Shown in pieces: positions 16,790-25,327 of a stretch of DNA of 41,803 bases. Position 1 is the stretch's first letter. Every line of letters starts with the position of its first letter. A program made the translations under genes and the position numbers. The notes under the pieces were generated by a model. The model saw only the letters and a program-made list of their open reading frames with translations, was not told where the DNA came from and did no database searches. Source of the DNA: Candidatus Poribacteria bacterium (GTDB lineage Bacteria; Poribacteria; WGA-4E; UBA9662); the NCBI GenBank assembly GCA_030748495.1, contig JASMLX010000052.1, positions 1-41,803 of the forward strand, given 5' to 3'.

Positions 16790-17737
16790 TTACTTTTTCT
16801 GGAATAGTTTTTCGTAGCGTCTGGCATTCAAGGCCAATAGGGCAAAACTGGTGGTTTGGATATTTACTTGCGGCTGTTTCAACTCAATTGGGGTCGCACT
16901 TTTAAAACTGCCGTCTGGTAGTTGAGCTTGTTTGAGATAGGCACTGGCAACCAGGTCAGTGTTGAGTGGGTCTTGTGAAGCCACCAGAGTTAGAATGACA
17001 TAGGCCGTAATCTCAGGATCGCTGGGTTTTCCTTTGAAATTGGCAAATCCGTGGTCTGGATTCTGCATCTTCTTCAACCATACCAACCGATCATCAACGT
17101 CGTAAGTAGCTGATAATCCCTGCAAAACCCACGAGGTCACCATCACTTCGGAGGTCGAGAGCCGCTTCAAGGACCATGCTCCATCGTCGTTCATACGATT
17201 GGGGTCAGCTAGCCAATTGGCAGCTTTATTGAGTGAAGAGTAACGAGGTGTCACCAAGCGTTTCAGTCCAGATAAAACCGCCGCAGTGTAGAGAATATTC
17301 CCTGGTGCTCCCAACTTGCGGGCCCAACTACCGTTGGCATTTTGTGCTTCATCCAACCAGGTTAAACCTTTGAAAATTACCTTTGGATCTCGATCTGCCA
17401 TTTTCAGTGCTACTAAGGCAAAAATAGTATGAGCCGTATTACCATTCCAACTTCCGTCTTCTCGCTGTTGTTTGATAAGGTAAGCGACCGCCCGGTTGAC
17501 TGTTGGTGCTCCCGTTCCAAACCCTTTAGCGAGTAAGGCTTGAATGGTGATAGCTGTCACCTCCGCATCACTTTCATCACCCGGGATTAGTGACCAACTG
17601 CCATCTTCATTCTGATGATCCAACAAGAACTGTGTCGCTTTTTCGATCGCATTTTTATCAGCTTGTATCTGGTCAACCACCAGAAAAATGGAAACCATAA
17701 CCAAGAAGTAATGCAGTTTAGTTTGATCTTTCATCAC
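16790..17737 (-). CDS. secreted prenyltransferase/squalene-oxidase-repeat protein (alpha/alpha toroid)
   Basis: About 315 residues with an N-terminal signal sequence and then QW-like repeats: NEDGSWS, REDGSWNG, NANGSWAR, NDDGAWSL and LPDGSF, each between pairs of helices. This is the terpene-cyclase/prenyltransferase-type alpha/alpha toroid. No DxDD or prenyltransferase active-site motif is visible, so it is probably a binding or structural toroid outside the cytoplasm and not an enzyme. A GTG (17737) and an ATG (17734) are adjacent; AAGGA fits the GTG slightly better. It directly follows moxR (71 bases) and precedes the DUF362 gene. MoxR genes near such toroid proteins are known from several phyla. 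Confidence 0.85.
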   Translation of the reverse strand: MMKDQTKLHYFLVMVSIFLVVDQIQADKNAIEKATQFLLDHQNEDGSWSLIPGDESDAEVTAITIQALLAKGFGTGAPTVNRAVAYLIKQQREDGSWNGNTAHTIFALVALKMADRDPKVIFKGLTWLDEAQNANGSWARKLGAPGNILYTAAVLSGLKRLVTPRYSSLNKAANWLADPNRMNDDGAWSLKRLSTSEVMVTSWVLQGLSATYDVDDRLVWLKKMQNPDHGFANFKGKPSDPEITAYVILTLVASQDPLNTDLVASAYLKQAQLPDGSFKSATPIELKQPQVNIQTTSFALLALNARRYEKLFQKK

Positions 17738-17808
17738 TCTATTTCCTTCAGCTTAGATTCTATATAACAACCTAGATGCTGCTCACATTACTACTCAACC
17801 CAATTTTC

Positions 17809-18795
17809 TTATTCAGGGATGTTCTCAATCAGACGATCAACGATGGTATCAGAGTTGACACCTTCAGCTTCTGCCTGAAAATTAGTCAAAATCCGATGCC
17901 TCAGAACAGAATGTGCTACCGCACGGACGTCTTCACAAGCAGCGTTAAACCGTCCTTTTAGAATAGCACGAGCTTTCGCACCCAGAATCAGGTATTGTCC
18001 GGCTCTCGGTCCAGCTCCCCACCGTACCCACTGCTCGACAAAATCCGGTGCAACCGGGTCTCTACACCGTGTCGAACGGACCATCCTGACCGCATATTTG
18101 ACCACGTTATCTGCCGCTGGCACTCGTCGCACAATTCTGTGCAACTCGACAATATCATCCCCTGTGAGGACGTGTTGTAAAGTGGCCTCATCGATCCCGG
18201 TCGTGGAACTCACGATTTGGAATTCCTCTTGTTCCGTGGGGTAGTCGATAACAATCTTGAACATAAACCGGTCCAGTTGTGCTTCTGGTAGCGGATAGGT
18301 ACCCTCTTGTTCAATTGGATTCTGCGTGGCTAAGACAAAAAAAGGCTGATCCAATCGATAAACCTGACCACCAGTCGTCACATGGTGTTCCTGCATCGCT
18401 TCCAGCAAAGCAGCTTGGGTTTTGGGTGGGGTACGATTGATCTCGTCCGCTAACAAGACGTTAGTGAAAATTGGGCCCTGAATGAACCGCATCTGACGCT
18501 GCCCCGTTGTTCGGTCTTCTTCCAGAACATCGGTACCGATAATATCGGCTGGCATCAGGTCTGGGGTAAATTGGATTCGGCTAAACTGTAGCTCTAAAAC
18601 CTGAGAGATGGTCTTAATCATCAGGGTTTTTGCCAATCCAGGTACACCTTCCAGCAAGCAGTGTCCACCAGCAAAAAAAGCCATCAAGATTTGATAAACA
18701 GCTTCTTCTTGCCCAATTACAACCTGACGGAGTTGGTTCAGTATCAGGTCTTTTCCCTGTACCAGCTTATCAATTGCGTCGAGATTATCGTTCAT
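17809..18795 (-). CDS. moxR: MoxR-family AAA+ ATPase
   Basis: A 328-residue AAA+ ATPase. Walker A is GVPGLAKT at 50-57, Walker B is LLADE at 114-118, and the MoxR-typical INRTPPKTQAALLEAMQE follows at 119-136. The C-terminal lid (AAA_lid_2) covers about 240-325. MoxR ATPases act as chaperone-like remodellers, often with von Willebrand A-domain proteins, in assembly or maturation of complexes. Here no VWA or DUF58 gene follows; instead a secreted toroid protein does. A sigma70-type promoter lies directly upstream, inside the 3' end of the dehydrogenase gene, so moxR and downstream genes can be transcribed independently. Confidence 0.95.
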   Translation of the reverse strand: MNDNLDAIDKLVQGKDLILNQLRQVVIGQEEAVYQILMAFFAGGHCLLEGVPGLAKTLMIKTISQVLELQFSRIQFTPDLMPADIIGTDVLEEDRTTGQRQMRFIQGPIFTNVLLADEINRTPPKTQAALLEAMQEHHVTTGGQVYRLDQPFFVLATQNPIEQEGTYPLPEAQLDRFMFKIVIDYPTEQEEFQIVSSTTGIDEATLQHVLTGDDIVELHRIVRRVPAADNVVKYAVRMVRSTRCRDPVAPDFVEQWVRWGAGPRAGQYLILGAKARAILKGRFNAACEDVRAVAHSVLRHRILTNFQAEAEGVNSDTIVDRLIENIPE

Positions 18796-18823
18796 CTTTC
18801 AACCAGTACTGCTTATCTGCCGC

Positions 18824-18852
18824 ATTATATCACACAGTTGTAGGGCTGTCAC
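18824..18852 (-). promoter_or_regulatory. sigma70-type promoter of moxR
   Basis: Read on the minus strand, GTGACA (18852-18847) and a perfect TATAAT (18829-18824) are separated by exactly 17 bases. The -10 box ends 28 bases before the moxR ATG. The -35 lies within the last codons of the upstream dehydrogenase gene. The match to consensus is 5 of 6 and 6 of 6. Confidence 0.65.
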
Positions 18853-19882
18853 GGATTGTCGGAGATAAACAGATCTTGCCAAAATTGAGTCGATCTTCCA
18901 ATATCTGATGCGCAAGTTGGGCTTGTTGTAGAGGCAAAGTTCGATCGACTACCGGATTCAGTGTTCCGCTGTTGGCCAGTTGAACAACGGTGCGAAGTTC
19001 TGGCGTAGAGCCTAAGGCAGAACCGAGTAAGGACAGTTGTTTCTGGTACATTTTCCGAATGTCGATCTGCCCTTGATTCCCGGTCGTCACACCGCAGGTG
19101 ACCAGCCGACCGTTCTTGGCTAAGCTGTCGAGGCTCTGCTCCCAGGTAGCCTGACCGACATGCTCCAGTACCACATCGACCCCTCGACCATTAGTCAGAT
19201 CCAGCACAAACTGGCTGAAGTCGGTTTGGGTGTAATTGACGGTAAAGTCGGCCCCCATTTGCCGAGCCACCTGAAGTTTCTCCTCTGAACTGGCCGTGGC
19301 AAATACACGACAGCCCGATAGTTTGGCGATCTGCAAGCCGGCACTACCCACTCCACTTCCAACTGATAAGACCAAGACGTCTTCGCCCGGCTGGATCCTG
19401 GCACGGGTGACTAACATGTGCCAGGCGGTTAGATAGGCGATCGGAATAGCAGCCGCCGCAGAGAAATCGAGATCGTCTGCGATTGGTACAGCATTGACTG
19501 AAGGGACAGCGACGTATTCGGCATATCCGCCGTTGGTCTGAAAGCCGATTAGTTTTTGACGGTTGCATAGGTTTTCGTACCCACTGACACAATCGCTACA
19601 CTGCCCACAACTGATATTGGGGGATAGTACCACTCGATTACCAACCGAGATCTGCTTCACTTTAGCTCCCACCTCAACCACGATTCCGGCAATGTCAGAT
19701 CCCAGAATATGGGGGAATGGATCCACTTCGGGCCGATCCTGACGCGCCTTCAAGTCCAGGCGATTGAGGGCACAGGCTTCAACCTGTACCAACACCTCAG
19801 AAACTGTGATTTCAGGATTGGGATAATCGGCGTAGACCAACTTTTCGACTCCCCCCTGCTCATATAAAACAACCGCTTTCAT
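18830..19882 (-). CDS. zinc-containing MDR oxidoreductase, quinone-reductase-like
   Basis: A 350-residue medium-chain dehydrogenase. The structural zinc loop is complete (Cys92, 95, 98 and 106 in SCGQCSDCVSGYENLC) and the nucleotide-binding motif GSGVGSAG lies at 175-182. The catalytic-zinc positions are of the quinone-reductase type (CALNRLDLK and GSDIAG instead of Cys and GHE), so the active site probably lacks zinc. Likely an NAD(P)H-dependent reductase of unsaturated carbonyls or quinones, substrate unknown. GAGGAG is four to five bases before the ATG. It lies 34 bases upstream of moxR on the same strand; whether it shares the downstream operon by read-through is open. Confidence 0.9.
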   Translation of the reverse strand: MKAVVLYEQGGVEKLVYADYPNPEITVSEVLVQVEACALNRLDLKARQDRPEVDPFPHILGSDIAGIVVEVGAKVKQISVGNRVVLSPNISCGQCSDCVSGYENLCNRQKLIGFQTNGGYAEYVAVPSVNAVPIADDLDFSAAAAIPIAYLTAWHMLVTRARIQPGEDVLVLSVGSGVGSAGLQIAKLSGCRVFATASSEEKLQVARQMGADFTVNYTQTDFSQFVLDLTNGRGVDVVLEHVGQATWEQSLDSLAKNGRLVTCGVTTGNQGQIDIRKMYQKQLSLLGSALGSTPELRTVVQLANSGTLNPVVDRTLPLQQAQLAHQILEDRLNFGKICLSPTIRDSPTTV

Positions 19883-19893
19883 AAAACTCCTCG

Positions 19894-19909
19894 TTGACTA
19901 GATGGTCAA
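19894..19909. promoter_or_regulatory. inverted repeat upstream of the MDR gene
   Basis: TTGAC and GTCAA form an inverted repeat around six bases, directly upstream of the Shine-Dalgarno sequence of the MDR gene. Size and position would fit an operator, but there is no adjacent regulator gene and the match is short. Confidence 0.25.
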
Positions 19910-20162
19910 GTAATAATTTTCCTTCCTCTTCTGTATAGGTCTTTACTAAGCTAAAATATCTACCAATCCTATTATGACAGATCCTCCGTCTTCAGACAAC
20001 CTTGCCTGAACCTGTTATCATTCCTGAGAGATTAAAGGTCCAGAATTAAATTGTCTTTTTTCCAATCAACTGTGATATGATGAGCAAAGTAGGATTCAAT
20101 TAGATCTGTGTTTATACTGACCTTAATTTATCAACCACGTAAGTAGGTTATGGAGGAATTCC

Positions 20163-20975
20163 ATGGCGATACTAGATCTTCGTGTTCGCTATTTTCAGGA
20201 TAGTACACCCGTAGATGTCCCATGTCGGGAAGAAAACTTTGTTCGTCGTCACATTAGGATGCCACTGCCGCTATCCCAAACTGCCCTGGTGTTGGTCGAT
20301 GTTTGGAATGTTCACTTTATTGAGAGTTGGATTGAGAAGGCCGAACGGATTACACAGGAGTCGATTCTACCGATTTTGGATACTGCTCGCCAATGTAAGC
20401 GAAACGGAGAGCGGGTGACCATCGTGCATGCACCCTCCCCGCCGGCGGCGGCTCAGTTTGAGCAACTCGCCCGACACCAGAAAAACCCGTCGGTGCAACC
20501 CGCCGGCTCACCGGCCGATTGGCCTCCAACTCAGTTCCGGCAGCGGTCAGACGAATATCAGATTTTCCGAGGACCGCGCAGTCAACCACCAGGGATTGAC
20601 GTTCATTGGAACAGGCTGGCCAGTCAGTTGTCGATCTCGCCACAAATCGAGGTCAAGCCAGAAGAAGAGGTAATTGCCACCGGCCAGCAATTGCATCAAC
20701 TGTTGGCTGAACGCCAGATTCTGCACTTGATCTATGTCGGTTTTGCCACCAATTGGTGTGTCTTAGGCCGTGACTACGGTATTCGCGCCATGGCTGGTCG
20801 AGGCTATAACATCATTCTCCTGCGGGAAGCGACAACCGGCGTCGAGTTCCCAGATACTCTGGACGAAACCTTTACCACTGAAATCGCTGTTCGTGAGGTG
20901 GAGCAACAGTACGGTTTTACTGCTTCCAATCAGGACTTCTTTCAAGCCTGTCGGATAATGAGGGAAAGTGTCTGA
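20163..20975 (+). CDS. isochorismatase-family cysteine hydrolase
   Basis: A 270-residue protein with the isochorismatase/cysteine-hydrolase fold. The expected triad is present: D46 in ALVLVDVWN, K165 in EVKPEEE and C199 in ATNWCVLGRDYG. The family hydrolyses amides or vinyl ethers (nicotinamidase, biuret or N-carbamoyl hydrolases, isochorismatase); the substrate of this longer member is not evident. The region 90-140 is an insertion rich in proline and charged residues. GGAGG is six bases before the ATG. Upstream is about 280 bp containing a TATGAT-like -10 near 20076. It is divergent from the MDR gene. Confidence 0.9.
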   Translation: MAILDLRVRYFQDSTPVDVPCREENFVRRHIRMPLPLSQTALVLVDVWNVHFIESWIEKAERITQESILPILDTARQCKRNGERVTIVHAPSPPAAAQFEQLARHQKNPSVQPAGSPADWPPTQFRQRSDEYQIFRGPRSQPPGIDVHWNRLASQLSISPQIEVKPEEEVIATGQQLHQLLAERQILHLIYVGFATNWCVLGRDYGIRAMAGRGYNIILLREATTGVEFPDTLDETFTTEIAVREVEQQYGFTASNQDFFQACRIMRESV

Positions 20976-21043
20976 CAGGGTGAGCGAGAAACTAGTGTGG
21001 CCTCGGTTTAGGTCTGGGAACTTCGTGTTCGGTGGATCGGTCT

Positions 21044-21751
21044 TTAGCTTAAGGCGCACCGAAAACCAAAGTCACTGAAGGTTTTGTCCGGGGCCAGGGC
21101 ACTTCGGGCCGCACAACGGGCATAACGCACACGATGTCTCCAAGATCCGCCTCGCGCTACCCGACGCTCCCCACACTCTGGCCCCTTCGGATTCTTAGCC
21201 GGTGATTCTACGTAATAATCAGCTTGGAACCAGTCAGCACACCATTCGTGAACCCCTTCCGACATATTAAATAGGCCGTAGTCGTTGGGACCTTCGCTAC
21301 CGACCGGTTTGAGTTCGGTATCCCGTCCACCTCGACAATCAACCGGTAAACTATTGCCGAAAGGATAGTCCTGATCCATCTTGCCGCCTTGAGCAGATTT
21401 TTCCCGCTCGGCTTCGGTCGGCAGTCGATATCCCTTTCTGCTTTCCGACGCCATCCAATTACAGTAAGCGATAGCATCGTACCAACTGGTACCGACTACC
21501 GGTTGGTCTGATAATTGAAACTTTGGTTCTTCCCAATAAGGGGGAGGCAAATGACCGGTCGCCTTCAAAAAGCGTACGTACTCACCGCGGGTGACGGGAT
21601 AAATCGCAAGTTGAAAAGCACTTAGCCAGACCTGATGAACAGGACTCTCATTCGAGGCGTTCTGGTTACCCCCCATCTGAAACCAACCAGCGGGGATTAT
21701 AACCATTTCCGGTTCAAAGAGTTGCCCGTTGCTTGAGTCTACTACTGACAT
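21044..21751 (-). CDS. formylglycine-generating-enzyme-like (SUMF1 fold) protein without catalytic cysteines
   Basis: A 235-residue protein with the FGE-sulfatase fold signatures MVIIPAGWFQMGG, PVVGTSWYDAIAYCNWM, RLPTEAERE, YGLFNMSEGVHEWCADWF and RRVARGGSW...FGFRCALS. True FGEs carry two active cysteines between GGS and the RCAAR segment; here that stretch is shortened to RHRVRYARCAAR and has no such pair. It is therefore more likely a non-catalytic or differently acting member than a sulfatase activator. The ATG at 21751 is preferred over an upstream start at 21796 because AGGAG stands four bases before it. It is convergent with the isochorismatase gene. Confidence 0.85.
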   Translation of the reverse strand: MSVVDSSNGQLFEPEMVIIPAGWFQMGGNQNASNESPVHQVWLSAFQLAIYPVTRGEYVRFLKATGHLPPPYWEEPKFQLSDQPVVGTSWYDAIAYCNWMASESRKGYRLPTEAEREKSAQGGKMDQDYPFGNSLPVDCRGGRDTELKPVGSEGPNDYGLFNMSEGVHEWCADWFQADYYVESPAKNPKGPECGERRVARGGSWRHRVRYARCAARSALAPDKTFSDFGFRCALS

Positions 21752-21770
21752 TAAACTCCTACCGGTACAT

Positions 21771-21791
21771 TTGTGATCATTGTGATCACAA
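21771..21791. promoter_or_regulatory. tandem TTGTGATCA repeat with 12-bp palindrome, candidate operator
   Basis: TTGTGATCA occurs twice in direct tandem (21771-21779, 21780-21788). The second copy extends into the perfect palindrome TTGTGATCACAA (21780-21791). The block is 20-40 bases upstream of the FGE-like start codon, in the expected 5' leader or promoter. The half-site resembles CRP/FNR-type TGTGA boxes, but the spacing is not that of a CRP site. Confidence 0.4.
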
Positions 21792-21975
21792 AACACCCTC
21801 TTCTAAGTCATAAATAAGAGTTGCTTTTTGAGATTTAATGTTTCTTCCACAAAAGCGTATTTTATAATCTTTATATGTGAACCCGTTACGGTCTGAATTA
21901 TAATTTAATGTTGATATGATTGGTATTGTTGCAGACCACGATGAAGCACGGTGGAACCCAGATAACTGCCTGTTA

Positions 21976-22155
21976 TCATAACTGAGAAGTTTTCTGAGAA
22001 TGATCGCAAAACATGTCCAAGGCTGCTTGCCGTTCAGTTGGGTTAGGCTGAAGCCTCCGCAATTGGTCACGAGTGACTAATTTAAGAGAGGCGGTCAGAA
22101 ACTCGCAGGTGAATCGATGGCTGTTTGCCTGTATATTCTGCGTTGGTTTTACCAC
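21976..22155 (-). CDS. putative small protein, possibly a remnant
   Basis: A 59-codon frame from a GTG. Its internal part is protein-like and rich in charged residues (HRFTCEFLTASLKLVTRDQL, then RRLQPNPTERQAALDMF), ending with two consecutive stops. No ribosome binding site is clear and no family is recognised. It could be the tail of a decayed gene. The stretch from here to the CNNM/CBS gene (22156-22424) shows nothing else recognisable. Confidence 0.28.
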   Translation of the reverse strand: MVKPTQNIQANSHRFTCEFLTASLKLVTRDQLRRLQPNPTERQAALDMFCDHSQKTSQL

Positions 22156-22424
22156 TCAGTATAAGTTAATTGAGTGTGTATCTGTTGTTACCAAAAAATT
22201 GTGAGGCAATAGCAGTGGAAAAGGATGATCTGAGTGTAACTAGGTAGGATGATCCCCCAAAGCTCTTTAACACTATCAAAAGATAGGAGTTCTCGCGATC
22301 AATCAACGACCATATCTGTTCAAACCAAGGAAACAAAGAAAAGGAGACTTGAATTCAAGCATCGAGTTGCAACCAGGTAGTTGAGAAAATATCATAAGGG
22401 CTTTTATCTAGCCTGCTTCCTTAA

Positions 22425-23672
22425 TTATGGCTTATCAACACGTACCCGATATACCCGCCGATCGTCAGCGTCCAAAATTGAAATCTTTAATCCAAGATAT
22501 ACAAAGAAGTCATCTTTTTCTGGAACTTTACCAAAGTGATCTATCATGACACCACCGATGGTATCCACACTTTCAGCTTTCAATTCTGTCTGGAAGATAT
22601 CGTTGAAATCATCAATGTGCATTCGGGCATCCACCGAATAGGTCTGTTCAGAAAGTTGAATACACTCAACCTCGTCATCAGTATCATATTCATCTTGAAT
22701 TTCTCCCACAATTTCTTCGATGATATCTTCAAGCGTTACAATTCCAGCAGTTCCTCCGTATTCGTCAACCACGATGGCTAAATGTTGTTTGTTGGCTTGT
22801 AGATCCTGAAACAGATCCCATATTTTTCGACTTTCTGGTGTGAAAAATGGTGGCCGATTAGCGACTAACTTTTCGAGCGCGATCGGCTTCTTCTCTGCCC
22901 AACAATCTAATAATTCTTTGACGTGCAAAATGCCGATAATATGATCAACTCGACCTCGGTAGACTGGAATTCGAGAATGACGAGATTGAATAGCTATGTG
23001 TAAAACTTCATCGGCAGGTATCGTTGCATCAATCCGGACCATATCGGTTCGAGGAATCATTATTTCCCGTGCGACTTTATCAGGTAAATCTAAGATGCGT
23101 GAGATCATTTCCCGTTCGTCTTGGTCCAAGATCTCTTGCCCGTCCCCTATGGTAACAAAAGTTTCTAGAGATTCGGAGGTGACTAAGCCGTCATTGCCAG
23201 CAGAAGTACTACCACCGAGAGTACGGCTACCAAGTCGGGATAAAAAAATCATCGGCATCACAATCGGAAACAGAAACCAGTAGATAGGACGCAGAAAGTA
23301 CAGCATCCGAATTGCTGATTTGACGTTAGTGTTACGGATATAATTTTTGGGGATTAGTTCGGTAAAGAGTGCCAGAACGAGGCTGGCAACAGTCACAGCT
23401 ATGATTTCTGGCTGACCGGAGAAGAAGTGGAGAGAAAGTACGAATCCACCTAGAATACACAGGCTTTTGACAATCGCAATCGTAGCGTGGTATCTTTGCG
23501 GGGCATACAGTAAAGAGTGAAGAATCTCATATTCTCCACCACCGGCTTCTGCGACATCTATAATCTCGCCTTTGCTGAGTCGATATAGGAGCAACTCAGC
23601 CAGAGAAAACACCGTAGCCAAAACCAATGTACTGAGGATGCCGAAAATTCTTAAGCTGCCGATCTCATCCAA
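22425..23672 (-). CDS. CNNM/HlyC-CorC family protein (DUF21, two CBS domains)
   Basis: A 415-residue protein: an N-terminal DUF21/CNNM membrane domain (about 1-150, with ELIPKNYIRN typical of the family), a CBS pair (about 200-320, with IMIPRTDMV, HSRIPVY and IVVDEYGGTAGIVTLEDIIEEIVGE) and a C-terminal CorC_HlyC domain (about 335-412, TIGGVMIDHFGKVP). The family handles magnesium or cobalt efflux and is often misnamed haemolysin. The only start in frame after the ybeY stop is a TTG; the ybeY stop itself overlaps TAAGGAG, 14 bases upstream. It is the third gene of a phoH-ybeY-CNNM order widely conserved in bacteria. Confidence 0.92.
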   Translation of the reverse strand: MDEIGSLRIFGILSTLVLATVFSLAELLLYRLSKGEIIDVAEAGGGEYEILHSLLYAPQRYHATIAIVKSLCILGGFVLSLHFFSGQPEIIAVTVASLVLALFTELIPKNYIRNTNVKSAIRMLYFLRPIYWFLFPIVMPMIFLSRLGSRTLGGSTSAGNDGLVTSESLETFVTIGDGQEILDQDEREMISRILDLPDKVAREIMIPRTDMVRIDATIPADEVLHIAIQSRHSRIPVYRGRVDHIIGILHVKELLDCWAEKKPIALEKLVANRPPFFTPESRKIWDLFQDLQANKQHLAIVVDEYGGTAGIVTLEDIIEEIVGEIQDEYDTDDEVECIQLSEQTYSVDARMHIDDFNDIFQTELKAESVDTIGGVMIDHFGKVPEKDDFFVYLGLKISILDADDRRVYRVRVDKP

Positions 23673-23690
23673 ACCGGGATCGAATACTCC

Positions 23691-24209
23691 TTATCGCCAA
23701 TCAGGATCAAGTACTGGATCAGAAATGGCAAATAGTAGGTTAAATTGCGCGCTAATTTTTTGGACGATCTGATTTTGTTTCTGAAACATGAATTCGGCCA
23801 CCTGATCCTCCAAGTGATCGTATCCTAGTAAATGCAAAGTACCGTGTACGGTTAATATTACCAATTCCATTTTCAGCGAATGCAATTGTGTCGATGCTTG
23901 GCTTCGAGCTGTTGGAATCGAGATCACAATATCACCTAGAATCAGATGTGTAACTGCCTTAGTGGAAGAAAATTGAGGATTACCTTCCTCCGACAACATG
24001 GGAAAAGCGAGTACATCGGTTGTCTGGTCGATAAAACGGTACTGTCGGTTCAAAGATCGCATTTGACTATCGTCCGTCAAGAGAATGCTCACCTCATAAG
24101 CCTCTGCCTGGTGTTCGGCCAGAGTTGCTTCCGCTGCAGTCTCGACAACCGATAGCTCACGGACCGTCTGCCTGTCATCACCATTATAATTATTGATCAG
24201 GTGTATCAT
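23691..24209 (-). CDS. ybeY: endoribonuclease YbeY (rRNA maturation)
   Basis: A 172-residue protein with the metal-binding motif HGTLHLLGYDH (His122, His126, His132) that defines YbeY, a single-strand endoribonuclease involved in 16S rRNA 3'-end maturation and ribosome quality control. TTDVLAFP at 63-70 is also typical. A longer frame reaches 24404 but would overlap phoH by over 200 bases; the ATG at 24209 gives family length and a 20-base overlap, consistent with translational coupling. Order phoH-ybeY-CNNM/CBS supports the call. Confidence 0.95.
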   Translation of the reverse strand: MIHLINNYNGDDRQTVRELSVVETAAEATLAEHQAEAYEVSILLTDDSQMRSLNRQYRFIDQTTDVLAFPMLSEEGNPQFSSTKAVTHLILGDIVISIPTARSQASTQLHSLKMELVILTVHGTLHLLGYDHLEDQVAEFMFQKQNQIVQKISAQFNLLFAISDPVLDPDWR

Positions 24210-25170
24210 TTTGGGACGGTTGTTCGTAAGCTTCAATAATTCGTTGAACCAGTTCATGTCGAACAACATCGTCCTTGGAAAAGTGAACGAAAGCAATTCC
24301 ATCCACGCTGGCGAGAACTCGTTGTGCATCGACCAGGCCAGAAGATTTCCCGAGTGGTAAGTCTGTTTGTGTGATGTCACCGGTGATAACAGCTTTGGAG
24401 TCAAAGCCCAACCGTGTTAAGAACATTTTCATCTGCTCAATTGTTGCGTTCTGGGCTTCATCTAAGACGACAAAAGAGTTATTTAGGGTTCGCCCTCGCA
24501 TAAAAGCCATGGGGGCAACTTCAACCACGTTCCGCTCGATATAATTATCGAGGGTCTCTGTCGGCATCATATCGCGTAGTGCATCGTAAAGTGGTCGGAG
24601 GTAGGGGTCGATTTTGGCAGCCAGGTCCCCTGGTAAAAAGCCGAGGTTTTCGCCAGCCTCCACTGCTGGGCGGGTTAGGATAATTCGACCCAGTTTCCCA
24701 CTTTTGAGGGCAGCAACTGCCATCGCCATTGCTAAGTAGGTCTTTCCTGTGCCGGCTGGTCCAATCCCAAAGACCAAATCGTACTTATTGATTGCCTCAA
24801 CGTATCGGCGTTGGCCAAGCGTTTTTGGACGAATTGCCCCATGCTTGGAAAATACGGGAATCGACTCGCCGACGATTTCCTTCGATTTCGCATTTGTATG
24901 GTCTTTTGCGACCCGGGTGGCGTAACGGACGTCTCCAGCACTAATCCGTTGTCCTGTTCTAATCAAGTGAAGTAAGGATTCGAAAGCTCGCGCAGCACAA
25001 TGAACACCGTCAGAGTCGTCACCAACGACCTGCAATCCATCGCTTTTCATCTGAACATGTACACTAAAACTATCTTCGATTGTTCTGAGATGAATATCCG
25101 CCTCTCCAAAAACAGCTTGGATTTCGTTGTTGCTTTGGATTGGTACCTTTAGGGATTCTCGATTTTGCAA
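24190..25170 (-). CDS. phoH: PhoH-like ATPase
   Basis: A 326-residue PhoH-family protein. A KH-like N-terminal region occupies about 10-85; Walker A is GPAGTGKT at 137-144 and Walker B is FVVLDEAQN at 233-241, with LTRPAVEAGENLGFLPGD between them. PhoH ATPases are linked to RNA metabolism and commonly sit beside ybeY. The start is TTG; no ATG occurs before residue 41, and GGAG stands 11 bases upstream. The 157 bases between it and batD hold a short AT-rich leader without clear promoter. Confidence 0.95.
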   Translation of the reverse strand: MQNRESLKVPIQSNNEIQAVFGEADIHLRTIEDSFSVHVQMKSDGLQVVGDDSDGVHCAARAFESLLHLIRTGQRISAGDVRYATRVAKDHTNAKSKEIVGESIPVFSKHGAIRPKTLGQRRYVEAINKYDLVFGIGPAGTGKTYLAMAMAVAALKSGKLGRIILTRPAVEAGENLGFLPGDLAAKIDPYLRPLYDALRDMMPTETLDNYIERNVVEVAPMAFMRGRTLNNSFVVLDEAQNATIEQMKMFLTRLGFDSKAVITGDITQTDLPLGKSSGLVDAQRVLASVDGIAFVHFSKDDVVRHELVQRIIEAYEQPSQNDTPDQ

Positions 25171-25327
25171 TACTTGCTTATCTCCGTTTGCGGTCTAACT
25201 GTTGGTACTCAGGGAACTTTAAGTTGGTCTCTCACTTAACAGGAAAAGAAACCCCTTAAGTAAAGCATATTTTATATGGATTAGAAAAGAAATGCAAGTT
25301 CAATCCGTATGAGAAATTGTTAACATA

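Noticed and set aside
24210..24404. N-terminal extension of YbeY by 65 residues
   Set aside because: Would overlap phoH by over 200 bases, and YbeY proteins normally start near the ATG at 24209.
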